64,000 nucleotides of DNA from positions 37,944-101,943 of the forward strand of contig JAQGMG010000016.1 of the NCBI GenBank assembly GCA_028292485.1, given 5' to 3'. Source of the stretch: Rhodocyclales bacterium. Lineage in GTDB: Bacteria; Pseudomonadota; Gammaproteobacteria; Burkholderiales; Rhodocyclaceae. The notes below the pieces were generated by a model. That model did not search any database. It was not told the origin of the DNA and saw only the letters and a list, made by a program, of their open reading frames with translations. Numbering within the stretch: the first letter of the stretch is position 1; every line of letters begins with the position of its first letter. The translations under genes and the position numbers were made by a program. Positions 19,005 through 29,609 of this stretch are shown here, in pieces.

Positions 19005-20219
19005 TTACAGCTTGCCGCAATCCACGAGCTTGAACTCTACGCGCCGGTCGATGGCATCCTGGATATCGTCGGTGCCGGTGCCAACGATGTTTTCTTTCCA
19101 GCCCAGCCCGATGGGTCTGGAGCGTTGCAGTATCTGCGGAAAGTCCTTTTGCATCAGCTTCTGCACGGCAGTGGCCCGCTGCAGGGAGAGCTGCTCATTG
19201 AAGGTCGAGCTGCCACTGTGACTACTATGCCCCGCAATCAGCAGACAGCCGTTGCTGCGTGCAAACAGCTTGGCAATCTGGCGTAGCCAGATGGCATATT
19301 GCCCACGCAATTCCGTGTCGTTGATGAAGTCGGTCGAGGCGACGCCAAAGAACAACTTGGTGCTGATGTTGTTGTTCTGATAACCGATGTTGACCAATTG
19401 GCCGAATGCCACTTCTGCTTCGCTGCTTTTGCGCAAGCGGCGGTTGGTCTGGTACAGCCCTGCATACGTCTTCATGATCTGGCCGTCGGGCCGTAGCGAT
19501 GCGGCCTTGTACATGCCGAGCGCCTGCTCAAGTTTGTCGGCTTCGTAAGCGGCGTCGGCTTCAGCGAGCAGCGACGCGGTCGGGAGCGAGTCGAAATAGG
19601 CCGGGTCTGCCTGCTGGCCTGGCGACATCTGAGCGGTCTCGATCTGACCCTCAACCCGTTTATCCTTCAGGTACATCGGGCTGTCCTGATAGGCCGCGAC
19701 AGGCGTGACATCGATCTTCTTGTCGGCGATCCAGGCATCGGCGCTTGCAACGACCCGACCACTCTTGCGCTCGATGACGGCCAGCGCCAGTTTGTACATC
19801 TTCCCCTTGTCATCGGGCGAGGGCGAATACAGCATGGCGCCGCTCACCACGTATTTCGCGGTGTCGTAGTTTTCAAGCGTCAGCGGAACGAAGACATACC
19901 TCTCCGATACCTTCGCCGCCTCTTCGCGCAGGATCCTGTCCACCGCAATGCTGGCCTGATTCACTTCGGCGGTATTGGCGTCGACGACCGGATCGATCAT
20001 GAAAATGGTCTTGCCGGTGGCAATGCCTACTGCCAGGCCGGTAAGGCCTTCCTGTTGCTTGACCTGCTGCATCAAGGCATTGGTCACCGCATGTACTGCC
20101 TCGTTGAAACTCTGCGGTGCAGCGGTGGATTTGGGCGGCGGTGTCTTGCAGGCAAAAGCACACAGCGCCATCAGCCCCACAGCCAGGTAGCGCACAGCAA
20201 GGACGATATTCTTGTTCAT
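19005..20219 (-). CDS. Outer-membrane lipoprotein: LpoB/FlgO-like N-terminus, helical-repeat middle, OmpA-like C-terminus
   Basis: Lipobox-like ALCAFACK; OmpA motif GHSSHSGSSTFNEQLSLQRATAVQKLM plus DIQDAIDRRVEFKLV; N-terminal region resembles the LpoB/FlgO fold by pattern. Confidence 0.7.
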   Translation of the reverse strand: MNKNIVLAVRYLAVGLMALCAFACKTPPPKSTAAPQSFNEAVHAVTNALMQQVKQQEGLTGLAVGIATGKTIFMIDPVVDANTAEVNQASIAVDRILREEAAKVSERYVFVPLTLENYDTAKYVVSGAMLYSPSPDDKGKMYKLALAVIERKSGRVVASADAWIADKKIDVTPVAAYQDSPMYLKDKRVEGQIETAQMSPGQQADPAYFDSLPTASLLAEADAAYEADKLEQALGMYKAASLRPDGQIMKTYAGLYQTNRRLRKSSEAEVAFGQLVNIGYQNNNISTKLFFGVASTDFINDTELRGQYAIWLRQIAKLFARSNGCLLIAGHSSHSGSSTFNEQLSLQRATAVQKLMQKDFPQILQRSRPIGLGWKENIVGTGTDDIQDAIDRRVEFKLVDCGKL

Positions 20220-20422
20220 GAATGACCTCTCGTGATTCCCGGAAGGTGCATTGTCTCTCCGGTATTTTTCTTGGATTCGATTCTATTGATGGGGCCGACC
20301 GTCTTCAAACTACAGCAACTGGCCGGCCTCACTGTAACGCATGGTAGATGAAGCAAGCCAAATGCCGGCAAGCTCACCGACTTAAGTCTATATAAGGACC
20401 TGAGTCTATAGACTTTGCGGCG

Positions 20423-20950
20423 TTAGACCGCGCCCAGCCCGCCCAGCAAGGCAGCCGCCGCCAGCCACCACAGCGGGTTCTTGTCTGAATAGTACGAGAG
20501 CGCGGCGCCACAAGCAGCAAACGCATAGACCTGCCAGCTGTCCCCGGTTGTCCGCACCAGCAGGCAACCGCTGCCAAGCACCAGGCCGATCGTGATCGGT
20601 GTGAGCCCCCTTTCGATGGCCTTGCGCCAGTCCGAATGACTGAAACGATCCCACAACTTGCCGACGCCGAACGCAAGAAGCGAAGACGGGCCGCACATGC
20701 CAATAGTGCACACAAGAGCGCCGCCCAAGCCGGCAAGCTTCCAGCCGATCAGGCTCACGATCAGCACGTTCGGGCCCGGGGCAGCCTGGGTAATGGCATA
20801 GAGCGACGCGAACTCCGCGCTGCTGATCCAGCCATGTGTTTCGACAATCTGGCGATGCAATTCGGGCAGGGTCGCGCTTGCACCGCCGACCGCCATGAGC
20901 GACAGAAGGCAGAAGCGGAAAAAGAGTTCGACGACGGAAGGGGGCGTCAT
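20423..20950 (-). CDS. Chromate transporter (short-chain CHR)
   Basis: FFRFCLLSLMAVGGASATLPELHRQIV and QAAPGPNVLIVSLIGWKLAG CHR motifs; overlaps the partner start. Confidence 0.88.
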   Translation of the reverse strand: MTPPSVVELFFRFCLLSLMAVGGASATLPELHRQIVETHGWISSAEFASLYAITQAAPGPNVLIVSLIGWKLAGLGGALVCTIGMCGPSSLLAFGVGKLWDRFSHSDWRKAIERGLTPITIGLVLGSGCLLVRTTGDSWQVYAFAACGAALSYYSDKNPLWWLAAAALLGGLGAV

Positions 20951-21528
20951 GTTTTCTTCTCCGCCCGGTCGCGCTCATGCCTCACGCTATGCCAGCCAAA
21001 AGCAATGCCGACGGGTGCCAGGACCAGCAGCACGCCAAGCAGCGGCAGGCGCAGCCAGACCACTGCCATGAATGCCAATAGCATGATCGCGACAGACCAT
21101 GCATTGCGATCCATCTTCATAGCCAGTTTGGCACTGGTGGCGATGATCAGCCCTGCAGCCGTGGCGGCGACGCCAATGAGAGCCTGATTCACGATTGCCG
21201 ATTGGGCGAAGTGATCGTACAGGCTGGCCAGCAGCAGCACGATCGCCAGGGGCGCCAGCATGAGGCCAGAAACAGCGCAGAGAGAGCCCTGCCAGCCCTG
21301 GAAGCGCGCGCCTATCACGACGGACATGTTGACGATGTTCGGGCCGGGCAGCGTCTGACCCAGGCTGAGCAATTCCGTAAATTGCCGGTCGGTCAGCCAG
21401 CGTCGATCATCGACCAGCATGCGACGCGCGTGCGGCAATACGCCACCAAAGCCGGACATTCCGGTCTTGAAGAAACCGGTGAAGAGCTGGAGGCAGGTTG
21501 GGGATACAAGGCGTTCCGGGTTCTTCAT
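20947..21528 (-). CDS. Chromate transporter (short-chain CHR), partner subunit
   Basis: GFFKTGMSGFGGVLPHARRMLVDDRRWLTDRQFTELLSLGQTLPGPNIVNMSVVIGARF. Confidence 0.88.
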   Translation of the reverse strand: MKNPERLVSPTCLQLFTGFFKTGMSGFGGVLPHARRMLVDDRRWLTDRQFTELLSLGQTLPGPNIVNMSVVIGARFQGWQGSLCAVSGLMLAPLAIVLLLASLYDHFAQSAIVNQALIGVAATAAGLIIATSAKLAMKMDRNAWSVAIMLLAFMAVVWLRLPLLGVLLVLAPVGIAFGWHSVRHERDRAEKKT

Positions 21529-21770
21529 TAGGTATTTTGTTCGAAAGTCGGCCGATTCCACTAAGATGAGCGCCAGATACCGGCTTGGTCTGCCTCAGTC
21601 GGGGCTCCGCAGGCTGCCGAGACTATGTAACAGCGGTATGTAATAGGTTTACCCGGGTTAGAAGCTATGCGAATATACAAAAATCGATAATATCGATTTT
21701 TTTGCGGCGATAAAAACAGTTCGCCTTCGGTGCATGCCGATGTGATGGACAAATATTCTGGAGAGATGAC

Positions 21771-22757
21771 ATGAAAATTCGACAAGCCTGCCCGCGGCCA
21801 AAGCCGGCGTTTTACCTTGGTTTGATAACCGCCCTGTTGGGGGCAGCCCTTCTTGGTGCCTGTGGCGGTGGAAGTAGCAACAACGAAATTCCGCCATCTG
21901 CAAGCGGCTCCTCTTCGAGTAGCAGCTCCACTTCCAGTGCAGCTTCTTCAGCAGCGGCGTCCTCGGCAGCAGCTTCCTCCGCGGCAGCTTCCTCGGCCGC
22001 GGCATCGTCGGCTGCAGCTTCTTCAGCGGCAGCATCGAGCTCTAGTAGCGTGACGGTCCCCGCTCCCGACAATGCATGGGCGTTCGACAGCACCGCTGCC
22101 CCCGGCTTCACGCCGATGACACCCTACGCCGGGGCCAACAATCTGACTGCTGGATCCACAAGCGCAACTAACCTGGGTGTCTTCTCTCTCACCGCAAACA
22201 AGGCTGGCACAGCAAACGCGGCAATCAGGATCACGCCTGGTACCGGCGGTGGTAACGACTACTATCGTATTACCCCGTTTGGGTCGGTTCCCGCCACTCT
22301 TGCTACTCCGGCGGCTATCACGGTAGAAGCGATGATCCAGTTTTCAACGGTCACTGCCACGGGGAACATGGTAATCGTCAAGCATCTTAATGCTGGCAAC
22401 ACCCAAGGCTATAGTCTGTATCTGAAGCCTGATGGAGTTACCGTGGGGTTCCGCGTTAACAACAGCGCAGTCTATGAGCAGGTCGCGACGATTTCAACGA
22501 GCGGTGGCTGGAGTCACATCGTTGCGACCTATGACGGAACGAGCATGCACCTGTATGTCAATGGTGTGGAAGTTGGTTCGGGCTCAGGCACCGTCACGAC
22601 ACCTGGCGCAATTCTGGATTCGGCCACCGACTTCCAGGTGGGTGGAAATAGTACAAGCGCCTCGACTGCCGCGGTGAATGGCGCTATCGACGACGTGCGT
22701 ATCTACGACGTTGCACTGACTCCGGCGCAAGTTTCGGCGCGCTACGCGACGTACTGA
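21771..22757 (+). CDS. LamG/concanavalin-like domain lipoprotein with Ser/Ala repeat linker
   Basis: Lipobox LLGAC; (SSAAA)n linker; C-terminal LamG pattern GGWSHIVATYDGTSMHLYVNGVEVGSGSG...GAIDDVRIYDVALTPAQVSARY. Confidence 0.85.
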   Translation: MKIRQACPRPKPAFYLGLITALLGAALLGACGGGSSNNEIPPSASGSSSSSSSTSSAASSAAASSAAASSAAASSAAASSAAASSAAASSSSSVTVPAPDNAWAFDSTAAPGFTPMTPYAGANNLTAGSTSATNLGVFSLTANKAGTANAAIRITPGTGGGNDYYRITPFGSVPATLATPAAITVEAMIQFSTVTATGNMVIVKHLNAGNTQGYSLYLKPDGVTVGFRVNNSAVYEQVATISTSGGWSHIVATYDGTSMHLYVNGVEVGSGSGTVTTPGAILDSATDFQVGGNSTSASTAAVNGAIDDVRIYDVALTPAQVSARYATY

Positions 22758-22805
22758 AATCGACCGCAATAAATTCAAGATCGTCTGAAGGAGGTCTTGA
22801 ACATG

Positions 22806-22836
22806 GCCCCAAGTCGCGAGACTTGGGGCTTTTTTA
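22806..22836 (+). terminator. Rho-independent terminator of the LamG lipoprotein gene
   Basis: GCCCCAAGTC-GCGA-GACTTGGGGC followed by a T-run. Confidence 0.93.
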
Positions 22837-22916
22837 TTGCATTACCTTAATGTTTCTCCCTATCGCTGTAGATGGGCGTCATCATGTTGATGTGCCTACT
22901 CAATCACGAACTCCCC

Positions 22917-23279
22917 ATGTCCCACGCCAAATCCCGCGAAATTGTTCTTGATATCAAGATGACGGAAGAGCTGCTTCAGGGCCTGGCCAAGCTGCGCGAA
23001 ACCTGGAAGCGCGACCCGGCGTCCTTGCGCAAGGGCCTGAGCTGTACTGAATCGAATGAAGGCGAGTTCGTGCTGGTCGCTGCAGAGTCAGCCTTCGTGA
23101 CGCTTCCTGGCGCCTGTGTCATCACCAGCGTGGGCGCTGTCGAACTTGCAGATGTCGGGCCTGTTTTCGTGGAAGGTGCGCACTCCAAGACGCTCATTCT
23201 CAGATCGACGCCCGATGGCTGGCGTTTCTCCGTTAAATTCGTGCCGCCGGTAGTGCGCGAACGGAATTTACCGCACTGA
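22917..23279 (+). CDS. Hypothetical protein, about 120 aa
   Basis: ORF from ATG 22917 (MSHAKSREIVLDIKMTEELLQGLAKLRETWK...); no family recognised. Confidence 0.55.
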   Translation: MSHAKSREIVLDIKMTEELLQGLAKLRETWKRDPASLRKGLSCTESNEGEFVLVAAESAFVTLPGACVITSVGAVELADVGPVFVEGAHSKTLILRSTPDGWRFSVKFVPPVVRERNLPH

Positions 23280-23307
23280 AATAAATGTAAAGCTGACTGC
23301 GATAAAA

Positions 23308-23350
23308 CGTAAAGCAAACGGCCCGCACATGGCGGGCCGTTTGCTTTACG
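23308..23350. terminator. Bidirectional terminator candidate
   Basis: 19-bp perfect arms CGTAAAGCAAACGGCCCGC / GCGGGCCGTTTGCTTTACG, 5-nt loop, between convergent genes. Confidence 0.85.
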
Positions 23351-23388
23351 TTGAAGGCGAAGCGCTGCGTCAGGCGCCGCTCTTCTAT

Positions 23389-26037
23389 CTACACCTTCAC
23401 CTCATCAGCGATTTCCTGATACTCGCTAATCTGATTGAAGTTCATATAACGATAAATCTTGCTGCCGTCGGCGTTGATGACGCCCATGTCGGCGTGATAT
23501 TCCGCCACGGTCGGGATGCGGCCAAGCTTCGACGAAATCGCGGCCAGTTCAGCAGAGGCGAGATACACATTGCTGTTCTTGCCGAGACGGTTCGGGAAGT
23601 TGCGTGTCGAGGTAGACACGACGGTTGCGCCTTCCTTCACCTGCGCCTGGTTGCCCATGCACAGCGAGCAGCCCGGCATTTCGGTGCGGGCACCGGCATT
23701 GCCAAACACGCTGTAGTGGCCCTCCTTGGTCAGTTCGGACGCGTCCATCTTGGTCGGTGGTGCGATCCACAGCTTGACCGGAATATCGCGGCGACCTTCG
23801 AGCAGCTTGGAGGCCGCGCGGAAGTGGCCGATGTTTGTCATGCACGAACCGATGAAGACTTCATCGATCGGTGTGTTCTGCACTTCCGACAGGAACTTGG
23901 CGTCGTCCGGGTCGTTCGGGCAGCACAGGATCGGTTCCTTGATGTCGTCGAGGTTGATCTCGATGACCTCGGCATATTCGGCATCTGCATCCGGTTGCAG
24001 CAGTTCACCGTTAACGATCCAGTCTTCCATCTTGGCGATGCGGCGCTCGATGGTGCGCTTGTCGGCATAGCCGTCGGCAATCATGTTTTTTAGCAGGACG
24101 ATATTCGACTTCAGGTACTCGATGACCGGCTCGCGATTCAGATGTACTGTGCAACCGGCAGCTGAACGTTCTGCGGAGGCGTCGGAGAGTTCGAATGCCT
24201 GTTCGATCTTGAGATCGGGCAAGCCTTCGATTTCGAGGATGCGGCCCGAGAAGGCGTTGACCTTGCCCGCCTTGGCGACGGTGAGCAGACCTTGCTTGAT
24301 GGCGTAGAGCGGGATGGCATGCACGAGGTCGCGCAGGGTGACGCCGGGCTGCATGGTGCCCTTGAAGCGCACCAGTACGGATTCCGGCATGTCCAGCGGC
24401 ATCACGCCGGTAGCGGCCGCGAACGCGACCAGGCCGGAGCCGGCCGGGAAGCTGATGCCGACCGGGAAGCGCGTGTGGCTGTCGCCGCCGGTGCCGACGG
24501 TGTCGGGCATCAGCATGCGGTTGAGCCAGCTGTGAATGATGCCGTCGCCAGGACGCAATGAGATGCCACCGCGATTGGCGATGAACTTGGGCAGCTCGCG
24601 ATGCGTCTTGACGTCGACCGGTTTCGGATACGCGGCTGTATGACAAAAGGATTGCATGACCAGATCGGCCGAGAAGCCGAGGCAAGCCAGATCCTTTAGC
24701 TCGTCGCGTGTCATCGGGCCTGTGGTGTCTTGCGAGCCGACGGAAGTCATCCTGGGTTCGCAGTAGGTGCCTGGACGCATGCCTTTACCCTCGGGCAGGC
24801 CACATGCGCGACCGACCATCTTCTGCGCCAGCGTGTAGCCCTTGCCAGTGTCGGCAGGGATCTGTGGCAGACGGAAGAGGGTGGAAGCTGGCTGGCCGAG
24901 GAATTCGCGCGCCTTGGCGGTGAGACTGCGACCGATGATCAGATTGATACGACCACCGGCACGCACTTCGTCGAGCAGCACGAGATTCTTCAGTGCGGAT
25001 TCGGCAACCACTGCGCCGCCCTTGAGCACCTTGACGGCGCCGGTGGCGTGATCGACGTTCAGTTCGATCTCGTCGCCCATATCGAGTTTGGATGTGTCTA
25101 GCTCAACAGCCAGCGCGCCGGCGTCTTCCTGCGTGTTGAAGAAAATCGGAGCGATCTTGCCGCCGAGGCAGACGCCACCGAATTTCTTGTTTGGTACGAA
25201 GGGAATGTCTTCACCGGTCCACCACAGTACGGAGTTCGTCGCGGACTTGCGCGAGGAGCCGGTACCGACTACATCGCCCACGTAGGCAACGAGATTACCC
25301 TTGGCTGCGAGGTCCTGAATCATCTTGATCGGACCGCGCTTGCCGTCGTCTTCCGGTGTGATGCCGGGGCGGGTGTTCTTGAGCATGGCGAGTGCATGCA
25401 GCGGAATATCCGGGCGGCTCCAGGCGTCGGGAGCGGGTGATAGGTCATCGGTGTTGGTTTCACCAGTGACCTTGAGAACGGTCAGCTTTATGCTGGACGG
25501 GAATTCGGGACGTGTGGTGAACCACTCGGCTTCAGCCCAGCTCTTGATCACGCCCTGCGCAATCACGTTACCTTCCTTGGCCTTCTCCGCGACATCGTGG
25601 AAGAAGTCGAACATCAGCAAAGTCTTCTTCAGGCCTTCCGCGGCGACCGGCGCCAACGCCGTGTCGTCGAGCAAGTCGATCAAGGGCTTGACGTTGTAGC
25701 CACCGACCATGGTGCCGAGCAACTCGGTTGCCTTGGCTTTGGAGATTTGCGGTGCAATGACATCGCCATGCGCGACAGCAGCGAGGAAGGAGGCCTTGAC
25801 CTTGGCTGCATCATCGACACCAGGCGGCACACGGTGAGTAATCAGATCAACGAGAAAAGCCTCCTCGCCAGCAGGTGGACTCTTCAGTAATTCGACTAGG
25901 TCGCCTGTCTGTTTGGCATCCAGCGGCAGGGGTGGAATACCCAGCGCGGCGCGCTCGGCAACGTGTTGGCGATAGGCTTCAAGCACAGTCAAATCCTCCA
26001 GCAGTGTTCCGTTCACCCATCGGGCGGCGGTATTCAC
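23389..26037 (-). CDS. acnB: Aconitate hydratase B
   Basis: Full-length AcnB pattern ([16 protein letters not shown]..., [30 protein letters not shown]). GTG at 25986 is an alternative start. Confidence 0.95.
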   Translation of the reverse strand: MNTAARWVNGTLLEDLTVLEAYRQHVAERAALGIPPLPLDAKQTGDLVELLKSPPAGEEAFLVDLITHRVPPGVDDAAKVKASFLAAVAHGDVIAPQISKAKATELLGTMVGGYNVKPLIDLLDDTALAPVAAEGLKKTLLMFDFFHDVAEKAKEGNVIAQGVIKSWAEAEWFTTRPEFPSSIKLTVLKVTGETNTDDLSPAPDAWSRPDIPLHALAMLKNTRPGITPEDDGKRGPIKMIQDLAAKGNLVAYVGDVVGTGSSRKSATNSVLWWTGEDIPFVPNKKFGGVCLGGKIAPIFFNTQEDAGALAVELDTSKLDMGDEIELNVDHATGAVKVLKGGAVVAESALKNLVLLDEVRAGGRINLIIGRSLTAKAREFLGQPASTLFRLPQIPADTGKGYTLAQKMVGRACGLPEGKGMRPGTYCEPRMTSVGSQDTTGPMTRDELKDLACLGFSADLVMQSFCHTAAYPKPVDVKTHRELPKFIANRGGISLRPGDGIIHSWLNRMLMPDTVGTGGDSHTRFPVGISFPAGSGLVAFAAATGVMPLDMPESVLVRFKGTMQPGVTLRDLVHAIPLYAIKQGLLTVAKAGKVNAFSGRILEIEGLPDLKIEQAFELSDASAERSAAGCTVHLNREPVIEYLKSNIVLLKNMIADGYADKRTIERRIAKMEDWIVNGELLQPDADAEYAEVIEINLDDIKEPILCCPNDPDDAKFLSEVQNTPIDEVFIGSCMTNIGHFRAASKLLEGRRDIPVKLWIAPPTKMDASELTKEGHYSVFGNAGARTEMPGCSLCMGNQAQVKEGATVVSTSTRNFPNRLGKNSNVYLASAELAAISSKLGRIPTVAEYHADMGVINADGSKIYRYMNFNQISEYQEIADEVKV

Positions 26038-27038
26038 AAATTGAAAAAACGCTCGTGTGCATTGCCCGGCAATTCACAGCCCGTGGCGTGTGCACGCTTC
26101 AATAAATTCCAGTAATAGCGATACGAGGCGCGGTCGTGCAGACGACCGTGCAACTGTATCGGCCCCCACGACGCAGCCTGCGCCGCGACGATCACTTCAT
26201 TTGCTTCCACCAACTCCGAGTAGTCCGATTGCATGGCACTCAGAATCGGGTCTATCTGGTTCGGGTGAATGCTCCACATGCGCAGGAAACCGAATTCCTC
26301 GTGCGCACGGCGCGCATCTTCCCGAATGTTCGCAATATCGTGCAATTCCGTTGTGACGTTATGCGTCGGCGTCACACCATGCGCCAGCGCAGCGGCAACA
26401 ATCTCCGTCTTCGCCCTGCGCACGAGCATGTGATCGAATTGCCCCGGGCTTTTCATCGCGCTGCCCGGAATGGCACCGTGATGGGCACTGACAAAATCCA
26501 TCAAACCAAAATCGAGCGAAGCAACGCCTTGCAGCGCAGCGATCTGCCAGACCTGGTGCAGGGCACCGTGCGTCTCGATCAGCACGTGCAGCGGTATTTG
26601 CCGTTGCAGCCCGCACCGTTGCTCACTGTCACGCAGTGTGGACAACACCCACCGTACGTCATCCACATTGCGCGCTTTGGGCAGCGTCACATAAGCGAGG
26701 CGCGTGCCAGCGACGCTGACGATGTGTTGCAGATCTGCCAACCACGCTGCGTGCGTCACATCGTGAATACGGGCACCGACGCGGTCGAAGCGATTCTCAT
26801 CGCTCATCAGCAGTGCTGCGACAAGCGCGGCGTGCTCGGCTTCGGTACCCACACTGGCACCGTCTTCGCAATCAAGCGTTACATCAAAACCTGCGATCCC
26901 TTTGTGGGCACGTTCAGCTTGCAGGGCCAAGGCCTTGCGCATGAGCTTCTCGCTGCCTGCATAGTGATCGACTGCCGGTATGGAGGGAACCTGCCCTCCA
27001 TCCGGGACAAGTACCGCATCAGGATGACTGCGGTTCAT
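26034..27038 (-). CDS. HpcH/HpaI aldolase / citrate lyase beta-like (CitE-like) protein
   Basis: [50 protein letters not shown]; overlaps the acnB start. Confidence 0.85.
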   Translation of the reverse strand: MNRSHPDAVLVPDGGQVPSIPAVDHYAGSEKLMRKALALQAERAHKGIAGFDVTLDCEDGASVGTEAEHAALVAALLMSDENRFDRVGARIHDVTHAAWLADLQHIVSVAGTRLAYVTLPKARNVDDVRWVLSTLRDSEQRCGLQRQIPLHVLIETHGALHQVWQIAALQGVASLDFGLMDFVSAHHGAIPGSAMKSPGQFDHMLVRRAKTEIVAAALAHGVTPTHNVTTELHDIANIREDARRAHEEFGFLRMWSIHPNQIDPILSAMQSDYSELVEANEVIVAAQAASWGPIQLHGRLHDRASYRYYWNLLKRAHATGCELPGNAHERFFNL

Positions 27039-27060
27039 GATGATTGCTTGGCTTGGTCGC

Positions 27061-28053
27061 TTACTTCAGCAGGTCTGCAACGCCAGCGCGTTCTTCTTCC
27101 AGCTCGTTCAGCGTGAAGTTGATGCGCTCACGCGAGAACTCGTCGACTTCAATACCTTCGACGCGCTTGTACTCACCGTTTTCGGTCGTAACGGCAACAC
27201 CGAAGACGATACCTTCAGGAATGCCATAGGAGCCATCCGAAGGGATACCCATGGTGACCCATTCGCCTTTGGAGCCAAGCACCCAGTCGCGCACATGGTC
27301 GATGGCGGCGTTGGCGGCAGAGGCGGCAGAGGAGAGGCCGCGCGCTTCGATAATGGCTGCGCCGCGCTTGCCAACTTTTGGCAGGAAGGTTTCGCGGTTC
27401 CAGGTTTCGTCGTTGATCAGGCCTTTCACGTTGTCGCCATTCGAAGTGACAAAGCGGTAGTCGGCATACATCGTTGGCGAGTGGTTGCCCCATACGACCA
27501 GATTCTTCAGGCTCTCGACGGTGCGGCCAGACTTGGTTGCCAGTTGCGACAGCGCGCGGTTGTGGTCGAGGCGAAGCATCGCGGTGAAGTTCTTTTCTTT
27601 CACGCGGCCGAATTTCTTCGCCGTTTCCTTGGCGATATATGCGTTTGTATTGCAAGGGTTACCGACGACGAGCACCTTGACCTCCGGGTCGGCATACTGG
27701 CCGATGGCCGCGCCTTGCACGGTGAAGATCTTGGCGTTTTCGGTCAGCAGGTCCTTGCGTTCCATGCCGGGGCCGCGCGGGCGGGCGCCGACCAACAATG
27801 CCACTTGCGTATCCTTGAATGCAACAGCAGGATCATCCGTTGCGATCACGCCAGCGAGCAGCGGAAAAGCGCAATCTTCAAGCTCCATGATCACGCCATT
27901 GACCGCTTTCTGCGCCTGCGGCAGATCCAGCAATTGCAGAATGACGGGCTGATCCTTGCCAAGCATCTCGCCGCTGGCAATGCGGAACAGCAGGCTGTAG
28001 CCAATTTGGCCGGCGGCGCCGGTAACAGTGACGCGGATGGGGGACTTGGACAT
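27061..28053 (-). CDS. mdh: Malate dehydrogenase
   Basis: [61 protein letters not shown]. Confidence 0.96.
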   Translation of the reverse strand: MSKSPIRVTVTGAAGQIGYSLLFRIASGEMLGKDQPVILQLLDLPQAQKAVNGVIMELEDCAFPLLAGVIATDDPAVAFKDTQVALLVGARPRGPGMERKDLLTENAKIFTVQGAAIGQYADPEVKVLVVGNPCNTNAYIAKETAKKFGRVKEKNFTAMLRLDHNRALSQLATKSGRTVESLKNLVVWGNHSPTMYADYRFVTSNGDNVKGLINDETWNRETFLPKVGKRGAAIIEARGLSSAASAANAAIDHVRDWVLGSKGEWVTMGIPSDGSYGIPEGIVFGVAVTTENGEYKRVEGIEVDEFSRERINFTLNELEEERAGVADLLK

Positions 28054-28310
28054 GAAGGCAGCTCCTGGGCGCGAAAATCAACGAAAAATCAATGGTTGGA
28101 CAAATATGAATCGCATTTGCGCCGTTCCTTGCGGAGAGGCGATTTGGCGATCAGCACGTCAGTCGCGAATTCATTCGTGACTGTAGCGCAGCATCTCGTG
28201 CAGCGCACAAATACGTCGCACCGGCGTCGGCTTCGATCCGGCAACAAGCGGTCAGCTTTGGTTGGCTGGGTTGAAGAATACATCGATTTTTCAAACTGTG
28301 TCAAAAGCTA

Positions 28311-28336
28311 TCTATTGTCTTATATAAGACAATAGA
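28311..28336. promoter_or_regulatory. Candidate GntR operator, 26-bp perfect palindrome
   Basis: TCTATTGTCTTAT|ATAAGACAATAGA in the intergenic region between divergent mdh and gntR, 43 nt upstream of the gntR ATG. Confidence 0.75.
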
Positions 28337-28378
28337 CGCTATATGGACTGTGTCAAATTTTTATGCTTGAATGCGTTC

Positions 28379-29107
28379 ATGGCACACGTCTCGCCCACTT
28401 TCAGCCCTTTGTATCAGCAGATCAAAAGCTTGGTGCTGCAGGCTCTTGAGGCGGGTGAGTGGGTGCCGGGCCAAGCCATTCCCAGCGAGCAAGACCTTGC
28501 AGTGCGCTTCGGCGTAAGTCAAGGCACGGTTCGCAAAGCAATTGACGAATTGTCGGCAGAGAACATCGTGCTGCGTCGCCAGGGCAAGGGGACGTTTGTT
28601 GCTTCGCACCACGATCCGCGCGCATCATTCCGGTTCTTGCGTCTCGTTCCGCTTAGCGGTGGGGCCGGTCAGCCAAGGAGTTTTCCTCTTGAGTGCTGGA
28701 AAGCGAGGGCCGGGCAGGAAGCATCGAAGAATCTGCATGTGCCCTTGGGGAGCCCGATCATCATCGTGCGCCGTTTGTTGAAGTTCGACGTGAAGCCGGT
28801 GGTTGTCGACGAGATTTATCTGCCTGGCGAGATGTTTCAGGGTTTGACGCTGGAAGTCTTGCAGGACTGGGAAGGTTCTCTGTACAGCCTTTTCGAAACG
28901 AGATTTGGTTTGCGCATGATCCGCGCATCAGAACGCATTCGCGCGGTAGCAGCGGAGCGGCAGGTGGCTGAGGCCTTGGGCGTGGCGGAACACACGCCTT
29001 TGTTGTCGGTGGAGCGGGTTGCTTATACATATGGCGACAAACCGGTCGAGTGGCGGCGTGGTTTATATTCCACGGCCGAGCATTTCTACCTGAACGAGTT
29101 GAGTTGA
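28379..29107 (+). CDS. GntR/HutC-type transcriptional regulator with UTRA domain
   Basis: wHTH PLYQQIKSLVLQALEAGEWVPGQAIPSEQDLAVRFGVSQGTVRKAIDELSAENIVLRRQGKGTFVA; UTRA-like C-terminus. Confidence 0.9.
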   Translation: MAHVSPTFSPLYQQIKSLVLQALEAGEWVPGQAIPSEQDLAVRFGVSQGTVRKAIDELSAENIVLRRQGKGTFVASHHDPRASFRFLRLVPLSGGAGQPRSFPLECWKARAGQEASKNLHVPLGSPIIIVRRLLKFDVKPVVVDEIYLPGEMFQGLTLEVLQDWEGSLYSLFETRFGLRMIRASERIRAVAAERQVAEALGVAEHTPLLSVERVAYTYGDKPVEWRRGLYSTAEHFYLNELS

Positions 29108-29204
29108 ATTCGAGTTGAATGTCATATCTGTCGGCGATGGTCGCGTAAGAATCGTTCTTTGAATTGCGGCGGTATTTTTGCCGCCCGTACTGGAGGTGTG
29201 CTGT

Positions 29205-29609
29205 ATGGCGGAAGCAACTGTCCGTAAGGCAAGACCCAAGCATCTGAATCTCGTGCAGATCAGGTTGCCGCTGCCGGGTATCGTTTCGATTCTTCATCGC
29301 ATCAGCGGCGTCGCCCTGTTCCTGTGCTTGCCTTTGCTGTTGTGGTTGTTCGGCGCCAGCCTGGGTTCGCAGGAAGAGCTTGAGTCTTTCTATGCAGTGT
29401 TCGGCTTCAGTGTTCTGGGCTTGCCCATCGTCAAGCTTGTTCTGCTCGGCTTGCTCTGGTCATTCCTGCATCACTTCTGCGCAGGCATCCGTTTTCTTCT
29501 TCTCGATATGCACATCGGCATTGAATTGCCGGCCGCGCGCATGAGCTCGGTGATCGTGCTGGTCGTAAGCCTGGCACTTACCGTGGTGACAGGAGCCTTG
29601 ATATGGTGA
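29205..29609 (+). CDS. sdhC: Succinate dehydrogenase cytochrome b556 subunit
   Basis: RPKHLNLVQIRLPLPGIVSILHRISG, HHFCAGIRFLLLD. Confidence 0.93.
   Translation: MAEATVRKARPKHLNLVQIRLPLPGIVSILHRISGVALFLCLPLLLWLFGASLGSQEELESFYAVFGFSVLGLPIVKLVLLGLLWSFLHHFCAGIRFLLLDMHIGIELPAARMSSVIVLVVSLALTVVTGALIW

Noticed and set aside
21897-22046. Repeated 15-bp Ser/Ala units as a possible CRISPR or minisatellite
   Set aside because: In-frame protein linker; units are not identical at DNA level and there are no spacers.
26136-27116. 326-aa plus-strand ORF opposite the CitE-like gene
   Set aside because: Shadow ORF by composition; the minus-strand CitE-like product has clear family motifs.
27037-28335. 432-aa plus-strand ORF opposite mdh
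   Set aside because: Antisense shadow ORF; the opposite strand is clearly mdh and the translation resembles no protein family.
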